Shown here piece by piece: positions 21,984 through 34,784 of a stretch of DNA of 64,000 bases. Origin of the DNA: Heterostelium album PN500 (taxonomy: Eukaryota; Evosea; Eumycetozoa; Acytosteliales; Acytosteliaceae); the NCBI RefSeq assembly GCF_000004825.1, contig NW_008805071.1, forward strand, positions 558,001 to 622,000. Direction: 5' to 3'. The position numbers and the translations under genes are program-made. Within the stretch, counting starts at the first letter, position 1. Every line of letters begins with the position of its first letter. The notes beneath the pieces were generated by a model, which saw only the letters and a program-made list of their open reading frames with translations, had not been told where the DNA came from and did not search any database.

Positions 21984-24900
21984 TTAAATTTCAGTATCAT
22001 TTTCAATCTCTTCATCCACCACATGCGGTGATGAGTTATACTTGATTTCTTTTGAAAGTAAATCGATTGAATAATCATCTTCATTCGGTAGTTGTTGATA
22101 TCCAAACCTTCCACGACTGAGAATTGAAAGATAATGATTGATTCGTTTGAGAATTGAAATTCGATAATGTGTATAAATAATATATAATAAATAAATGGCA
22201 AATGAAATACAACAAATGATGATGATCCAATCTTCAAGATATGATTCAATTTCATTTCCAAGGTAAATACATGAAATGAATATCAATATCAGTGATACCA
22301 ATTCAAGTTGATTATCACCTTCACTGATGAACGGTGAATGTTTCAACTGAAGAAGGACACTGATCAGTGATACTCCAATCAAAAGGAATGATCTGATTGG
22401 TGTGTCTTGATCCATAATCGACACCAATACAATCACCAATCTTCTGAATAATAATATTACATCCCAATAATAATATGATGTTTTGTATTTCAAGATGAAT
22501 GCTCCATATGTTCGAATGATTGATGCATCGTTATTGTGTTTTCGATTCTTGAATAATAAGATGAAAATAATCATTGGAATTCCAAGAACAACAACCAACA
22601 TTGAATAACTGACTTTGAGTGCTGTTCGATATTGATTTCCAGAGCATTGAACTGATGAATCTGTGACTAAAACCGAGTTACCAATTCCAATTTGTTGACA
22701 AAAGAATATTGTAAATGTTGCAGTGCTGATTGGTGAATACATATTCATCAATAACTTGACAAACGATCCAAATTGTCTTGGGAATATTGGTTGGTCATTC
22801 GGTTTAAACTTTCTGATAATTGTGATGATTAATGTGAAAATGAGGAGAATGAAAATAATTGCTGGGAAAGCAAGGAACGTCGTATAATGTCTCTGGTAAT
22901 AATCGAATGGTCCTGGACATATCGATCCAATGATTGATGATCCTCCACTTTCCAATTGGAGATTGAGAAGTGAAAGAATACTGAAATTAACATCTTTCGA
23001 AAGTACCATGATTGTTTGTGCGAAATAGACAACAATATTCATCAGACCTGATGATGAATCTGATTTATGTGACCAAAGAACGAGGAGAATCATTCCAATG
23101 ATAACAATAGCAATAACAAGTTTGTTGGTATGAGTACATTCGATACAACCTCCAAACCATGAATAATATTGTTCGGTGTTGTTACACGATGAACAAAGAA
23201 CACCAAATGTATGTTCAAGACAAGTGCTATTTGCCAAGCAATGTGATGATTGTTCACAATCGTAAATCACTCTTGGATATTGATTTTCATCAAACCAATA
23301 CCCAGGTCTCGTCGAAACCTGTTGACCGCCTTCACAGAATGCATTTTGTGGACATGAAATACATTTGTTTCCATCATATCCATAACTTCCAGGTGGACAA
23401 ACTGAGCAAAGTGTTGATGATTCTATAGGATAGTATCCAGGATTGCATGGTAAAATAGTCACCTTATATGGTAGTGTCAATGGTTTAAGTGATCTGTAGC
23501 TACTAACAAATGATATTGTAGAGGAACTTCCAACTTGTCCAACGATTTCCACCGATTCAAAATTGACACTTCCATTGATAAAAGGCAAAGAAGCAATGGT
23601 ATTACCACCAACCTGCAGATAAACCAAGACACTCGATGGTTGTGATGGATAGGTTTGATTTAGTATATCACATGATTTAATGGTACCAGTGAATTGGGTG
23701 CGATTGGAAGTGACAATCTCTGGGAATACTCCATCGCTAAGTATCAGACGATTCACAAGAGATGCACTGACATTACCAAATACTGCACCATTATTCTCTA
23801 TTGTACAATTAATAAATATCGGTTGAATGTAGAAGAAATAAGAAATTCCACCTTGCAACGCAGTGTTATTTGTTAGAGTACAATCTTTAAATACCACGTT
23901 GTTCTGACCGGTGGTATAAACGACTCCTCCTGGACCAAATGAAGTGTTATTTTTGAAAGTACAATTAAAGAAAGAGATATCGCTGATGTGACTATCTAAA
24001 TTACCAATGGTTCCGTCAAGACCCTGGTTGTTTAAAAACACCGTGTCCGATACTACTGTGTTTACTTGAGCGTTCGAAAAATACAACAATGAATAAACAT
24101 CGTTGTTACGAAACTTTGAACCAGTAATATTGAGAGATCCAACTGATGTAAAGTAAAAAACTATTTGATTGTTAAAGTTCAAAAACGATGAGTTGTGAAT
24201 CTCGACATTGGAGTAGCCTTGGAAAAAGAGGTTGGAGTTTCGCATATTCCTTAGAGTGGTGTTTATCAACCTGAGATTAGAGTTTTCGAATTTCAGCTTA
24301 GCGGCGATATCCTCAAAGATACAGTCTTTGAATATAATATACTTTGGTGGTATGTTTTGCATTTGGAACATAAATATATACGATTGAGTTTTGATGTTTC
24401 TAAAGAGTGTGTTCTCGAATTGTACGTTGGAACTGAATGCATAGGTAATTACCATATCATTTTCTGCGAATAGAGACCACCTAACTGAGAGATCTCCATT
24501 GACTATATTGAATACCGTTGATCCAGTGGTAGCAGATATCTGAGAGTTATCAACAACCATTGTTGAACTAACCACTTGAATAAGAGTCACCACTGAATTT
24601 CCATAGGATTTATACACCAAACAGTTCCGCAAAAAAAAGTTTGAATGTTCATTCAAGCTGATAATGGAAGGAAAGTTTGGTGTGACATAACCGATTGTAC
24701 AATTACTAACGGTAGCATTGCTTTTGAAAACATCGATATGTATGAATTCATTTTCATTGAACTGACTGTCCTCTATCTCCACACTCGATTTTACCATACA
24801 AAAGATAGTTCGTTTATGGTTATTGAATTCACAGTCTTTAAAGAGTGATTCCGTAAGGTAGAATGAAAAGAGACACAGCGTTGCGCTAAATCTCGGGGCA

Positions 24901-26307
24901 TTCGGATTGAATATAGACGATGAAACATAAACTTGCGCGAAATTCGATGTAATAGCAGAGAGTTCATTCATTTCGGTATTGGCGATCGATAGCGTAGCAT
25001 CTACTGAAGTGATATCGATGGTTGGACAGGCATCTCTCGAATTGTTTAGAAAATATGAATTGTTGATCGAAACTGACGATCCTTCAGTAACTACTATCGC
25101 TCCATTCTCCAGAGAATTATAGGAGTTTGTGATGCTCATATTCTCCATCTCTATAGTCCAGCTATCTTTAACGTGTATGACAGATCCACCGTGTACCATT
25201 AGACTCGAAAATGAATTGGTTATCGCAAAGTTGGAGAATGTCAATCTTGAATATGGTCCTGCATTCAAATGTAATAGTTTGATTCGATTCTGGCCATTTA
25301 GAATGGTTTGAGCGGACTGACCAACAATTGAGAGTGGCATGTTAATCATACAAGATGCATAGTATCCACAGTAGCTTCCATCTGCCACATGGATAGTATA
25401 GAGCGGACTGATCCACTCGATTGCCATCCCAACCGATGAGAATGGTGCCTCTTTAGATCCATCTCCTGTTCTATCCGATCCATTCAAGATATCTACATAC
25501 AAATCCATTGATTTCCTGCTTATTGGTGTTTTCTTTATTATAGTATTCGACAAAAGAATACCATCTGGTACATCATCAAAACCAATATTATTATTATTAT
25601 TATTGCTACTACTATTACTACTACCACTTATACTTCCATAGTATAATTGAAAAGTAATTGTATGTATTGTATTATTATTATTATCTCTTATTAAGTCGGT
25701 TATATCTACTCGATGACTTTGTGAATATATAGAGTTGCTTATTAGTACAACCTTTATATGGTCTATAGTTACTGTGAATTCGAATTTTGTGGTTTGAGGT
25801 ATGAAGGTTCGTGATGATACAAAGAAATCGAGATAGTATTTGGTTTCGTTATCGACAGTATAATCTAACAAGTCGAATTGTTGTGATAATGACATATAGT
25901 CATAGGTATGTCCTTTGGTAATTGGGAAAAACGCATAGTAGAATCCATAGAGTTGATAATCGGGTGATCCACATATATCATCCGTACAAAATTCAATCTT
26001 GGATATATTATTATCTTTTGTCACCCAAGGTGAATCAAGATTACCACTACCAATCATCTCGAAACCCCAATCATCTAAAATTGGTCTATCAATTGTTTCT
26101 AATTAAAATCAAACAATTGATTAAATTAAAAGTTAAAAGTTTAATTTTAATATATCTATTACTTATACACATATTATGATTAGATTTTGACATACCTGAA
26201 CATTGTGATGATGATGAAACTATTGTTAAATTTTCGAAAAATAATATTATTAAATAAAAAAATAGAAATAGACTATATACATATTGATTTGATATATTCA
26301 TTATCAT
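21984..26307 (-). CDS. Receptor B: beta-helix, Cys-rich, multi-TM membrane protein
   Basis: Exon 1 (26307-26196) encodes the signal peptide (YSLFLFFYLIILFFENLTIV); exon 2 (26098-21984) the rest; about 1408 residues. The phase-1 intron after ...SQCS matches both paralogues. Parts are as in receptor A: DDWGFEMIGSG, FCTDDICGSPDYQLYGFYYA, an Asn run near 170, DLYVDILNGSDRTGDGSKEA near 236, beta-helix rungs, a Cys-rich module from about 925 (CNPGYYPIESSTLC), then about nine TMs nearly identical to those of A and C. The cytosolic tail differs from A and C after FGYQQLPNE, ending VVDEEIENDTEI. It lies next to, and divergent from, the companion gene at 27237, and a 5' scrap of it survives in the left arm. 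Function is unknown. Confidence 0.85.
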
Positions 26308-26916
26308 TGTATTACATTATGCCTAGATAGCAGCAGAACTAATAATAGATTAAAATAACTAAATTGTAAATATTAGATCAGTTTTTACACTTTTTTTTTT
26401 CAGATTTTTATTGATTTTTTATTTGAAAAAAATGGTCTCTTTTTTTTCTCTTTGCTTTTTTGTCTTCTTGTTAATTGATCACCATTGGGTAGTGTAATAG
26501 TTTGTTTTTTGTTCAAAAGAGATAATCCGATCTTTATACAACCTATCACATTCGAATGTACCTAGGTTTTTGGTTGGATCACACTCATTAGCTTTCGAAT
26601 TGAAAACCTCACGAAATTAAACAAAGATATTATGATAGATAATCACTAGACGAGTCTATTGATACCAAATTTATCCTATAAACATTAATGATTTTTAAAG
26701 TTGTGACTTGAAAAAAATTTTAATCTTTAAGACATGGTTTTTCATATTTTTTTTTATATAAGAATTAATTTATTTTATTCTCTACCAGGTCATTTCAAAT
26801 ATTTATACAAATCAATCTTATCTTTTCCTACAATTTAATGATTCTCGCAAATTAAAGTCTAATCAAACAATATCTAAATTCAAATATCACTCTTTATTTT
26901 TGAAAGAGAAATCAAT
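26308..26916. other. Divergent spacer, right arm only
   Basis: Upstream of receptor B, with no counterpart in the left arm. No gene is seen. It probably contains the receptor B promoter. Confidence 0.5.
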
Positions 26917-27236
26917 AAATAAAAGATGATAGGATATGAAATTTCTCATTTCTCTATTAATCAAGTCAAGATTCCTATCATCGGTGCTGGCGTGTTACTA
27001 ATTCCAAAAGATTTTAACACACACCCACTTTGAAAATAAATGGGACCATAATCTAGTAAGTAAAAATCAAAAAAACTATCACCTAGATATTTATTGAAAT
27101 ATCCAAATTTTTAAGATTTTTAAAGGTGGCACCAACAACATTGTTAAATTAAAAATGAGTTACTTTTTTTAAACTAAGGTTAATCTATTTATATTAAATA
27201 ATAACTCATACATTATTATTTGTATTTAAAAAAAAA

Positions 27237-28769
27237 ATGTTTAAATTAAAATATTCATTAATATTTTCACTATTTTTAGTATTTGGAGTTTTTCTTGGTG
27301 ATCAACTTGTACTTTCACAAGTAGAAGCCGAAACACTGCTAATTTTGAATCCAAATATCGTTCAATATACTATGCCATGTGGAAACACAACAGATAATGC
27401 ATGTCCTAATATCGCTGTTGCTCTCAGTGCCACCAACTCAACTAATATCGTGCTGGATTTGGGTAACTACACATACACCGGTCCAAACAACACCAATATC
27501 AATTTGGTAAACATAACACTCACCGTGCAGGGTAATCCAAATGCATATGCCACTGTCGATCTGGCAGAGAATGGTTTGCTCTTTAGTATTATGGATAGTC
27601 AGCAGAAGCACGGTGACGTTGTCTTGACACTCCAATACCTAAACATTGTCAACGGTACGGGATTCCACGGTGTCTACGGTGGTGTCATCTATATCACTAC
27701 CAACTACTCCAACACCATATTGCTACTGGAGAATGTTGTTGTCTCCAATTGCAATGCATACTATGGTGGTGTCGTTTCTCTCCAGACAACACTGAACTCC
27801 TATATCACCTTCTCCAACTCGACGTTCACCAACAACTCTGGTACTTTCGGATCGGTTTTCTATACCACCAACTTCTGTCAAGTGAACATTTCCAATAGCA
27901 ACATCGTTGGCAATCAAGGAAACAACGGTATCATTTACTTAGTGAATGGAACGATTACAATGAGCAATGTTCTCATCGATTCCAACGTCGGAGGAAGTTC
28001 CATCTTGAAATTTAGTAACAATGGAAATGTGATTATCAACAACATGACCCTAACCAACAACTCTGTCCAGCGTGTAGTAGATCCAATGGGAGGCGGTGTA
28101 ATGATGCTGTTCCAAAACTTTGTTCAGCTCTACAACTCAGTGATTTCCAACAACGTTGGAAGTGCACCAATCTCTTTCAACTCGATCGGTACCTTTATTA
28201 TCGCCGGTACTCTCATCAACAATAACAATGCATCGGCATTTGGTGGTGCGATCGCTCTTAACCACGGTGCATTGTTTGTCACCAACTGTGTTTTCGCATC
28301 GAACTATGCACTGCAATCGGGTGGTGCCATCTACATCTTCGATGCACAAACTCTCAAACTTACCAATACCACTTTCACAGGTAACTCTGTTGGTCCCGAC
28401 GGTTCCGGTAGTGTACTGTACATCGACAACGTAGCGTCCAACTCGTTCAACGGAGTAACATTTTCACATAATCTAATCAAAGACTCTATCAACCCTATCT
28501 TCTGTGATGACTCTGATATTGTAATCAACAACATCACCTCCGATACTGATAGTTTGGTTTCATGTTCAAACGGTGGTAGAGCTGGATGTAAATTCACTGG
28601 TAACTACGATATCACTGAAATGTCTTGTCCCTCCGAAGGTAGACTTAGTCCCGGTGCAATCGCAGGTATCATCGTTGGTTCTATAGCCGGTATACTTTTA
28701 CTCGTATTAGTTGTATATATCATAAAGAAGAGACACCATAATCATCATAAATATCATAGTTATCATTAA
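27237..28769 (+). CDS. Companion protein 2: beta-helix with one C-terminal TM
   Basis: A 510-residue single-exon paralogue of the gene at 8846, with the same signal peptide, Cys cluster, GAIAGIIVGSIAGILLLVLV membrane segment and His-rich tail. By eye only some 25 residues differ. They are unevenly spread: most fall in the middle beta-helix (for example GAFKMNN against GTITMSN, and ISTLVIADTLISNNNASALG against IGTFIIAGTLINNNNASAFG). It converges on receptor C with 80 bp between stop codons and diverges from receptor B, so here it sits between two receptors. Likely a cell-surface protein; function unknown. Confidence 0.85.
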   Translation: MFKLKYSLIFSLFLVFGVFLGDQLVLSQVEAETLLILNPNIVQYTMPCGNTTDNACPNIAVALSATNSTNIVLDLGNYTYTGPNNTNINLVNITLTVQGNPNAYATVDLAENGLLFSIMDSQQKHGDVVLTLQYLNIVNGTGFHGVYGGVIYITTNYSNTILLLENVVVSNCNAYYGGVVSLQTTLNSYITFSNSTFTNNSGTFGSVFYTTNFCQVNISNSNIVGNQGNNGIIYLVNGTITMSNVLIDSNVGGSSILKFSNNGNVIINNMTLTNNSVQRVVDPMGGGVMMLFQNFVQLYNSVISNNVGSAPISFNSIGTFIIAGTLINNNNASAFGGAIALNHGALFVTNCVFASNYALQSGGAIYIFDAQTLKLTNTTFTGNSVGPDGSGSVLYIDNVASNSFNGVTFSHNLIKDSINPIFCDDSDIVINNITSDTDSLVSCSNGGRAGCKFTGNYDITEMSCPSEGRLSPGAIAGIIVGSIAGILLLVLVVYIIKKRHHNHHKYHSYH

Positions 28770-28849
28770 ATTAAATAATTTTAATTAACAATCTTTGAAC
28801 AACCACTCCGAATTCTGAAAATATTTTATAGTTTTATTTTTAATATTAA

Positions 28850-31800
28850 TCAATCAATCTCTTCATTTTCATTGACTTTATTTTTTAAAATTGGAATTTC
28901 AAATTGATTGTGGTCATCTTGTGGATCTTCTTCCATTTCATTGTGTAGTTGTTCATATCCAAACCTTCCACGACTGAGAATTGAAAGATAATGATTGATT
29001 CGTTTGAGAATTGAAATTCGATAATGTGTATAAATAATATATAATAAATAAATGGCAAATGAAATACAACAAACGATGATGATCCAATCTTCAAGATATG
29101 ATTCAATTTCATTTCCAAGGTAAATACATGAAATGAATATCAATATCAGTGATACCAATTCAAGTTGATTATCACCTTCACTGATGAACGGTGAATGTTT
29201 CAATTGAAGAAGGACACTGATCAGAGATACTCCAATCAAAAGGAATGATCTGATTGGTGTGTCTTGATCCATAATCGACACCAATACAATCACCAATCTT
29301 CTGAATAATAATATTACATCCCAATAATAATATGATGTTTTGTATTTCAAGATGAATGCTCCATATGTTCGAATGATTGATGCATCGTTATTGTGTTTTC
29401 GATTCTTGAATAATAAGATGAAAATAATCATTGGAATTCCAAGAACAACAACCAACATTGAATAACTGACTTTGAGTGCTGTTCGATATTGATTTCCAGA
29501 GCATTGAACTGATGAATCTGTGACTAAAACCGAGTTACCAATTCCAATTTGTTGACAAAAGAATATTGTAAATGTTGCAGTGCTGATTGGTGAATAAATA
29601 TTCATCAATAACTTGACAAATGATCCAAATTGTCTTGGAAATATTGGTTGGTCATTCGGTTTAAACTTTCTGATAATCGTGATGATTATTGTGAAAATGA
29701 GGAGAATGAAAATAATTGCTGGGAAAACAAGGAACGTCGTATAATGTCTCTGGTAATAATCGAATGGTCCTGGACATATCGATCCAATGATTGATGATCC
29801 TCCACTTTCCAATTGGAGATTCAGGAGTGAAAGAATACTGAAATTAACACCTTTCGAAAGTACCATGATTGTTTGTGCGAAATAGACAACAATATTCATC
29901 AGACCTGATGATGAATCTGATTTATGTGACCAAAGAACGAGGAGAATCATTCCAATGATAACAATAGCAATTACCAGTTTGTTGGTCTGAGTACATTCGA
30001 TACAACTTCCAAACCATGAATAATATTGTTCGGTGTTGTTACACGATGAACAAAGAACACCAAATGTATGTTCAAGACACGTGTTATTCTCCAAGCAATG
30101 TGATGATTGATCACAATCATAAATCACTCTTGGAAATTGATTTTCATCAAACCAATATCCAGGTCTCGTTGAAACTTGATCACCACCTTGACAAAGTGCA
30201 TTCTGTGGACATGAAATACATTTGTTTCCGTCATACCCATAACTTCCAGATGGACATATCGAACATTGCGTAGAGGAGTCAATTGGATAGTAACCTGAAT
30301 TACATGGTAGCACAGATACATTATATGGTAACTTCATTGGTAGTATAAGATTTGAGCTACTGGTAAAGACAACCGTAGAATTAGTACCAACCACTCCTAT
30401 GATATCGATTGAATCAAAGTAGGCACTACCATTTATAAAGGGAGAAGAAGCAATCGTGGTACCACCAACCTGTAGATAAACAGTGTGTTTAATATGTTGA
30501 TAGGTACTAATCTGATTCAGAATATCTCCAATCTGAATGGACCCAGTGAATTGTGTAACATTGGAAAGAACTACTTCTGGGAAGCTACCGTTTGTCAGAA
30601 TAAGCTGGTTTGGTGTAGATGCCATGATATCACCGAGATTTGCATGATTCCCACTGAATTCACATGCATTGAAAATTGGTGGTTCCTTTATGAAAAATGC
30701 GATTCCACCTTGGTTGGCGCTGTTATTGTAGAACTTACAGTTGTTGAATGTAATATCGACTTTTCCAACCGAGTAAACGATACCACCATTTACATTAACG
30801 GAATTGTTTGTGAAAATACAATTATAAAACTCTACTCTATTGTCTGTACCACCGACATTGACCACTCCACCGGTATAACCAAAGTTATTTAAAAACAAGG
30901 TGTTGCTAGCCACCAAAAATAGCTTGGTGCGAACCGATATGATAGAATTGGAAATTAGGTTTAGGAATTTCGATTCGCCAATCTTTATGAATCCAGAAGA
31001 TCGAAATACAAATATTTTACCGGTGGAAATTCGATCGAACGTAGAGCTTTGTATTAACACTTCAGAGTAGCCGTCAAAGTAGAATCCGGTGAACGCCATA
31101 TCCTGCATCGTCGTGTTGGCAATGTAGAGATTCGAGTTTACGAATCGAAACACTCCATACACCATATGGAATGTACAATCTAGGAATTTAACCATTCTCG
31201 TCCGTTTGTTCATCATGTTGAATGAAAATAAATCCGATACATCCAAATCGGTAAAATTGCGCGTGGTCACCTGGTGAAACACTACATTGGAGCCGGATGC
31301 ATAGATTATCTTTGTACTGATATTGTACATGGTTGAATCTACGACCAGTAGATCGCCATCTATTATCTGGTAGAGTAGTGATTCTCTGCTGGCTGAAAGC
31401 AGAGTGTTGTTGATCACCAGCCACGAACCTATCGCTTGAAACAAAATGATCGGAGTGTTTTGTGTTGCAGCTGGATATACTATTGACCGTTGGAATTTAA
31501 CTGTCGAATATTCATTTAAATAGACAAGTGAATCGTTGATATTGCTCCAGAACTGAATGGAACAATTGTCGAAAGTAACACTACTGTTGAGCGCGTTGAG
31601 CATCTGGTATCCAACCTCTAGCATCTCAGTGTTGACAATGTTGGCACTGGAGTGAATCAAACAGAGCAAACCATTTGCCGATTTGTTGAAATGACTGTTA
31701 CTGATAACGAGATCGGTTAGCGATGTGGAAATGGCGCACCTATTAACCAGTAGATTCCTCTCGTAGAAGCGAGAGTAGTCTACCACGATTCGCTTGGCAA

Positions 31801-33207
31801 TGGCAGAGTTTATATAGTATTGTTCGCGGAATTCGCTGTCGTAAACATAGAGTTTAACTTCTTTCGAGTTGATGTTGATCGCAGGATTATTGGTGGAAAC
31901 GATCGATTGAGAATAGCGGAATCGACAACCGGTGATGTTTACTGATGCACTATCGGTCACCGCTATCGTTCCTCTATTGGAAAAGTCGGTATTGTTATAC
32001 ATATATACATTGTGGAGAGTTGCGTTGTTGGCGTTGTTCACGTTTAGAACGGCGCCACCGTCGGACATACTACTGGAGTAGGCATTGATAAATGTTAGAT
32101 TCAACAAAAGCAGTTCACTCGCTTCCGACGTCAGGAAATGCAGTGGTTGTATACTCTGTTGACCGTTTATAACTGTGTTGTCCGCCGATTGACCGATGAT
32201 CGATATCGATGAATCCACAACGCCAGCGGCATGATATCCACAGTAGTTTCCATCGGCCAAGTAGATAGTAAAGGTAGTCTGTATCCATGCCAGTGCCATT
32301 GCAATCGATGAGAATGGCAATTGCTTAGTTCCGTAGCCCGTCCTATCAGAACCCCTAACCACATCCACATATAAATCCAATGGTTGTTTTACTTTTGGTT
32401 CTCTTCTCAAGATAATGTTTGACAGTAGAATACCGTTTCTTGAGAACCTATTATTACTGCCAATGTCACTAATATCTCCACTACTTTGATTGTTTTCAAC
32501 GTTGTTACTACCAGATGAACTGTAGGTAAGTATGAATGAAAGTCTGTGGATTAACGGTGGCATGTTAACATAGTCGGTGACGTCGATCTTGTGTTGCTGT
32601 TGGTAAATGGTGTTGCTGAGAACCGCCACTGTATTCTCGTCGATATACACCTCAAGTTGGAATTTGATCGATCCCGTAATGAAACTAGTCGACGAAGCAA
32701 AGAAATAGAGTATATACGATAGTTGTTCATCGTTTTTGATGGGAGGTGCTGTGAAATTCTGTTGAATCGATGTTGTCGATGGTGGTGATGCACCACTCGC
32801 TATCGATTCATTCATGCTGAAAAAGGCATAGTAGAAACCATCGAGTCGGTAGTCTGGCGATCCACATTGATCATCCAAACAGAATTTGATTGGCGATTGA
32901 TCAGTGTCGTTCACCACCCATCTCGACAACAGACTAGCATTACCACCAGCTCCGATCAATTCGAAACCCCAATCATCTATAATAGGTTTTTCTGCAGAAT
33001 CTATAGACACAACATAACAATTTGAATTACTAGTAATTAGTAATTAAATTACTTAAATAAACTTTCGATCTCATATTGAATTGAAAACATACCTGTACAT
33101 TGTGCATATACTATTGAATGATTCGATAGTAAGACTCTACAAATTAAATATTGAATAATAATACAATAGATGATTACATTAATGATTCTATAGGTATTGG
33201 TGATCAT
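28850..33207 (-). CDS. Receptor C: beta-helix, Cys-rich, multi-TM membrane protein
   Basis: Exon 1 (33207-33093) encodes a hydrophobic leader (IINVIIYCIIIQYLICRVLL); exon 2 (33000-28850) the remainder; about 1421 residues. Layout: DDWGFELIGAG domain with the Cys pair FCLDDQCGSPDYRLDGFYYA, DLYVDVVRGSDRTGYGTKQL near 250, beta-helix, Cys-rich module from about 938 (CNSGYYPIDSSTQC), about nine TMs, and a tail ending LKNKVNENEEID identical to receptor A. From the Cys-rich module onward A and C differ at few positions, while the first 900 residues share only the framework. It is the right-arm equivalent of receptor A by position and 3' flank. Confidence 0.85.
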
Positions 33208-33480
33208 TGGTATAATAGTACAAGGTTTTGTTTTATCTGATCATAAATATATTTGTGAAAATTTAGAGAATTATTCAAACCATAAAATGTGGAATCAGCA
33301 AAAATCTCAATTTTTAAAAAACTATTTTATTATTTTATGAACAAGGTCTCTCGCAGCAATCAACTTATCAAGTACTTTTGTTTAAATAATGAAATTCTCA
33401 ATAATAGGGATCTGTCCTACATCTTTTTGTTCAAACAGAAGTCGAAACTAGGATATATGGCAAAATCCCTGGTTAGTATT
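33208..33480. other. Receptor C upstream region
   Basis: AT-rich promoter-side DNA leading into LINE-derived sequence. No gene is seen. Confidence 0.4.
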
Positions 33481-33802
33481 CATGTTGGTACACCAATACA
33501 TCTCGCTGAACTTATCATGAACATGATCTCTGGCTCTACCAGGGAATCATCGGCGAATTGGTTGATTTTGAGCGTGTGTCCGTGGTCGTTTATTGGTAGT
33601 CCAACGGCAGGGCACAACCTGATGCAACGAGATAAACATTCAATGACTAGAACGAACAGAGTGGCCGAAAGCGGATCGCCTTGCTTGGTACCACGGTTCA
33701 GCGCGATTGGTCAGTGAGATAACCATTGACCAGAACTTGAGCGGTAGAGCCAGAGATCATGTTCATGATAAGTTCAGCGAGATGTATTGGTGTACCAACA
33801 TG
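33481..33802. repeat. 60-bp perfect inverted repeat in LINE sequence
   Basis: The 60 bases at 33481-33540 are the exact reverse complement of 33743-33802. Both arms are part of a reverse transcriptase coding region (VGTPIHLAELIMNMISGST), so a piece of the LINE has been copied in the opposite orientation. Confidence 0.9.
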
Positions 33803-34381
33803 AAGTAGAGTACGGCGGATGGACCCATGCGATATGTAGTCGAATGCTTTGTTGAAGTCGAACAGAGTGATCAAACCTTTAATACCTCATTGTTTACCGT
33901 AATCAATGATTTCTTTCATGGTAATTATAATGTCCATGATGTAACGATTTTTGACAAAACCAGTTTGATAGACGCTAACGACTTTCTCAACCTCAGGTTT
34001 CAGACGTTCATTTATAGATTTAGACAATATTTTATAATCACAATTAAGCAATGTAATAGGTCTTCTATTAGCTGGATCAGATATCGCCCTTCTTAAAGAT
34101 AGTGGTGATCACACCAACTTTGAAGTCTTGTGGGATATATTGTTCACCGGTGAGCAATCTTGGTACGTAAAGTGACACCAACGGACCAGGTGTCCTTTAA
34201 TAGAGTTGATCAGAGAATCAAACGAATGATGCAATCCGTCGGACGTGAAGTACAGACCCAGGTATCTTTCAGCGGATGTAGATATTGGTATCTTCTGGTT
34301 GTTAATGATCGGTGGGTCCGTTTTCTCGTCTGGGTGATATTGCCAATGCATCGAGCATCTGTATTTAGGCAGAAGGAGCAT
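33541..34381 (-). mobile_element. Non-LTR retrotransposon reverse transcriptase remnant
   Basis: Minus-strand sequence gives RT landmarks of a LINE: ITTIFKKGD, NRRPITLLNCDYKILSKSIN, LITLFDFNKAFDYISH (motif A), GTKQGDPLSATLF (motif B) and INQFADDSL (motif C). It carries a TGA in place of a codon near 33890 and a frameshift near 33712. A thumb-region piece (ERYLGLYFTSDGLHHSFDSL, 34381-34190) lies before the fingers region rather than after motif C, so at least two fragments have been joined out of order. Neighbouring tRNA-Glu and endonuclease fragments fit the tRNA-targeting TRE-type LINEs of social amoebae; that family assignment is inference. Confidence 0.85.
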
Positions 34382-34489
34382 GTCGTGGTTGGAGTTGTCT
34401 TTGATTGGAGGAAATGATCTATTATAGATTCTTTTTACAGTGTTAGTAAATAAATAAAAATTTTAAATTTTAGATCAAAATCATCCAAA

Positions 34490-34560
34490 TCCTCTTTGGT
34501 GTAGTGGTAACACATTAGTCTCTCACACTGATACCCCGGGTTCGATTCCCGGAAGGGGAG
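34490..34560 (+). tRNA. tRNA-Glu (CTC)
   Basis: A full cloverleaf can be drawn. The acceptor stem TCCTCTT pairs with AAGGGGA with one G-T pair. The D arm holds GTAGTGGTAA. The anticodon stem TTAGT/ACTGA encloses loop CTCTCAC with anticodon CTC. The T arm is CCGGG-TTCGATT-CCCGG. No intron is present. Box A and box B consensus are good, and a T6 run about 10 bp downstream is a likely pol III stop. CCA is not encoded, as expected in a eukaryote. Confidence 0.95.
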
Positions 34561-34569
34561 TAACTTTAA

Positions 34570-34576
34570 TTTTTTC
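34570..34576 (+). terminator. Pol III T-run after tRNA-Glu
   Basis: A run of six T residues shortly after the tRNA 3' end is the usual pol III termination signal. Confidence 0.6.
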
Positions 34577-34784
34577 ATCACTAGATGCGCGCATACTGGA
34601 ATAGCAAAATCACACTCCACCCCTCTTAGGCCAAGTTGGTATAAAATCATCAGACATGTATCTCCCAAGGAGTCACTGTCGATTGCTCTGAAAAATGCTT
34701 AAAAGTTCTCTTCTCCAGCGGTATGGGTACAGGTGCTACAATCATCAAACTCAAAGGCGGCGACCTGGATCTGAATAGATTACT

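Larger units (their letters stand above)
25824..30310 (-). repeat. Right arm of large inverted duplication
   Basis: Reverse-orientation counterpart of about 7300-11004. It spans the 5' end of receptor B, about 0.6 kb not present in the left arm, the companion promoter and gene, the 80-bp convergent gap and the 3' third of receptor C. It is the fuller arm and probably the better guide to the ancestral layout. Confidence 0.85.

Noticed and set aside
33289-33717. 142-codon plus-strand frame near the LINE pieces
   Set aside because: Mostly reverse complement of RT sequence plus the inverted-repeat copy. It has no independent coding character.
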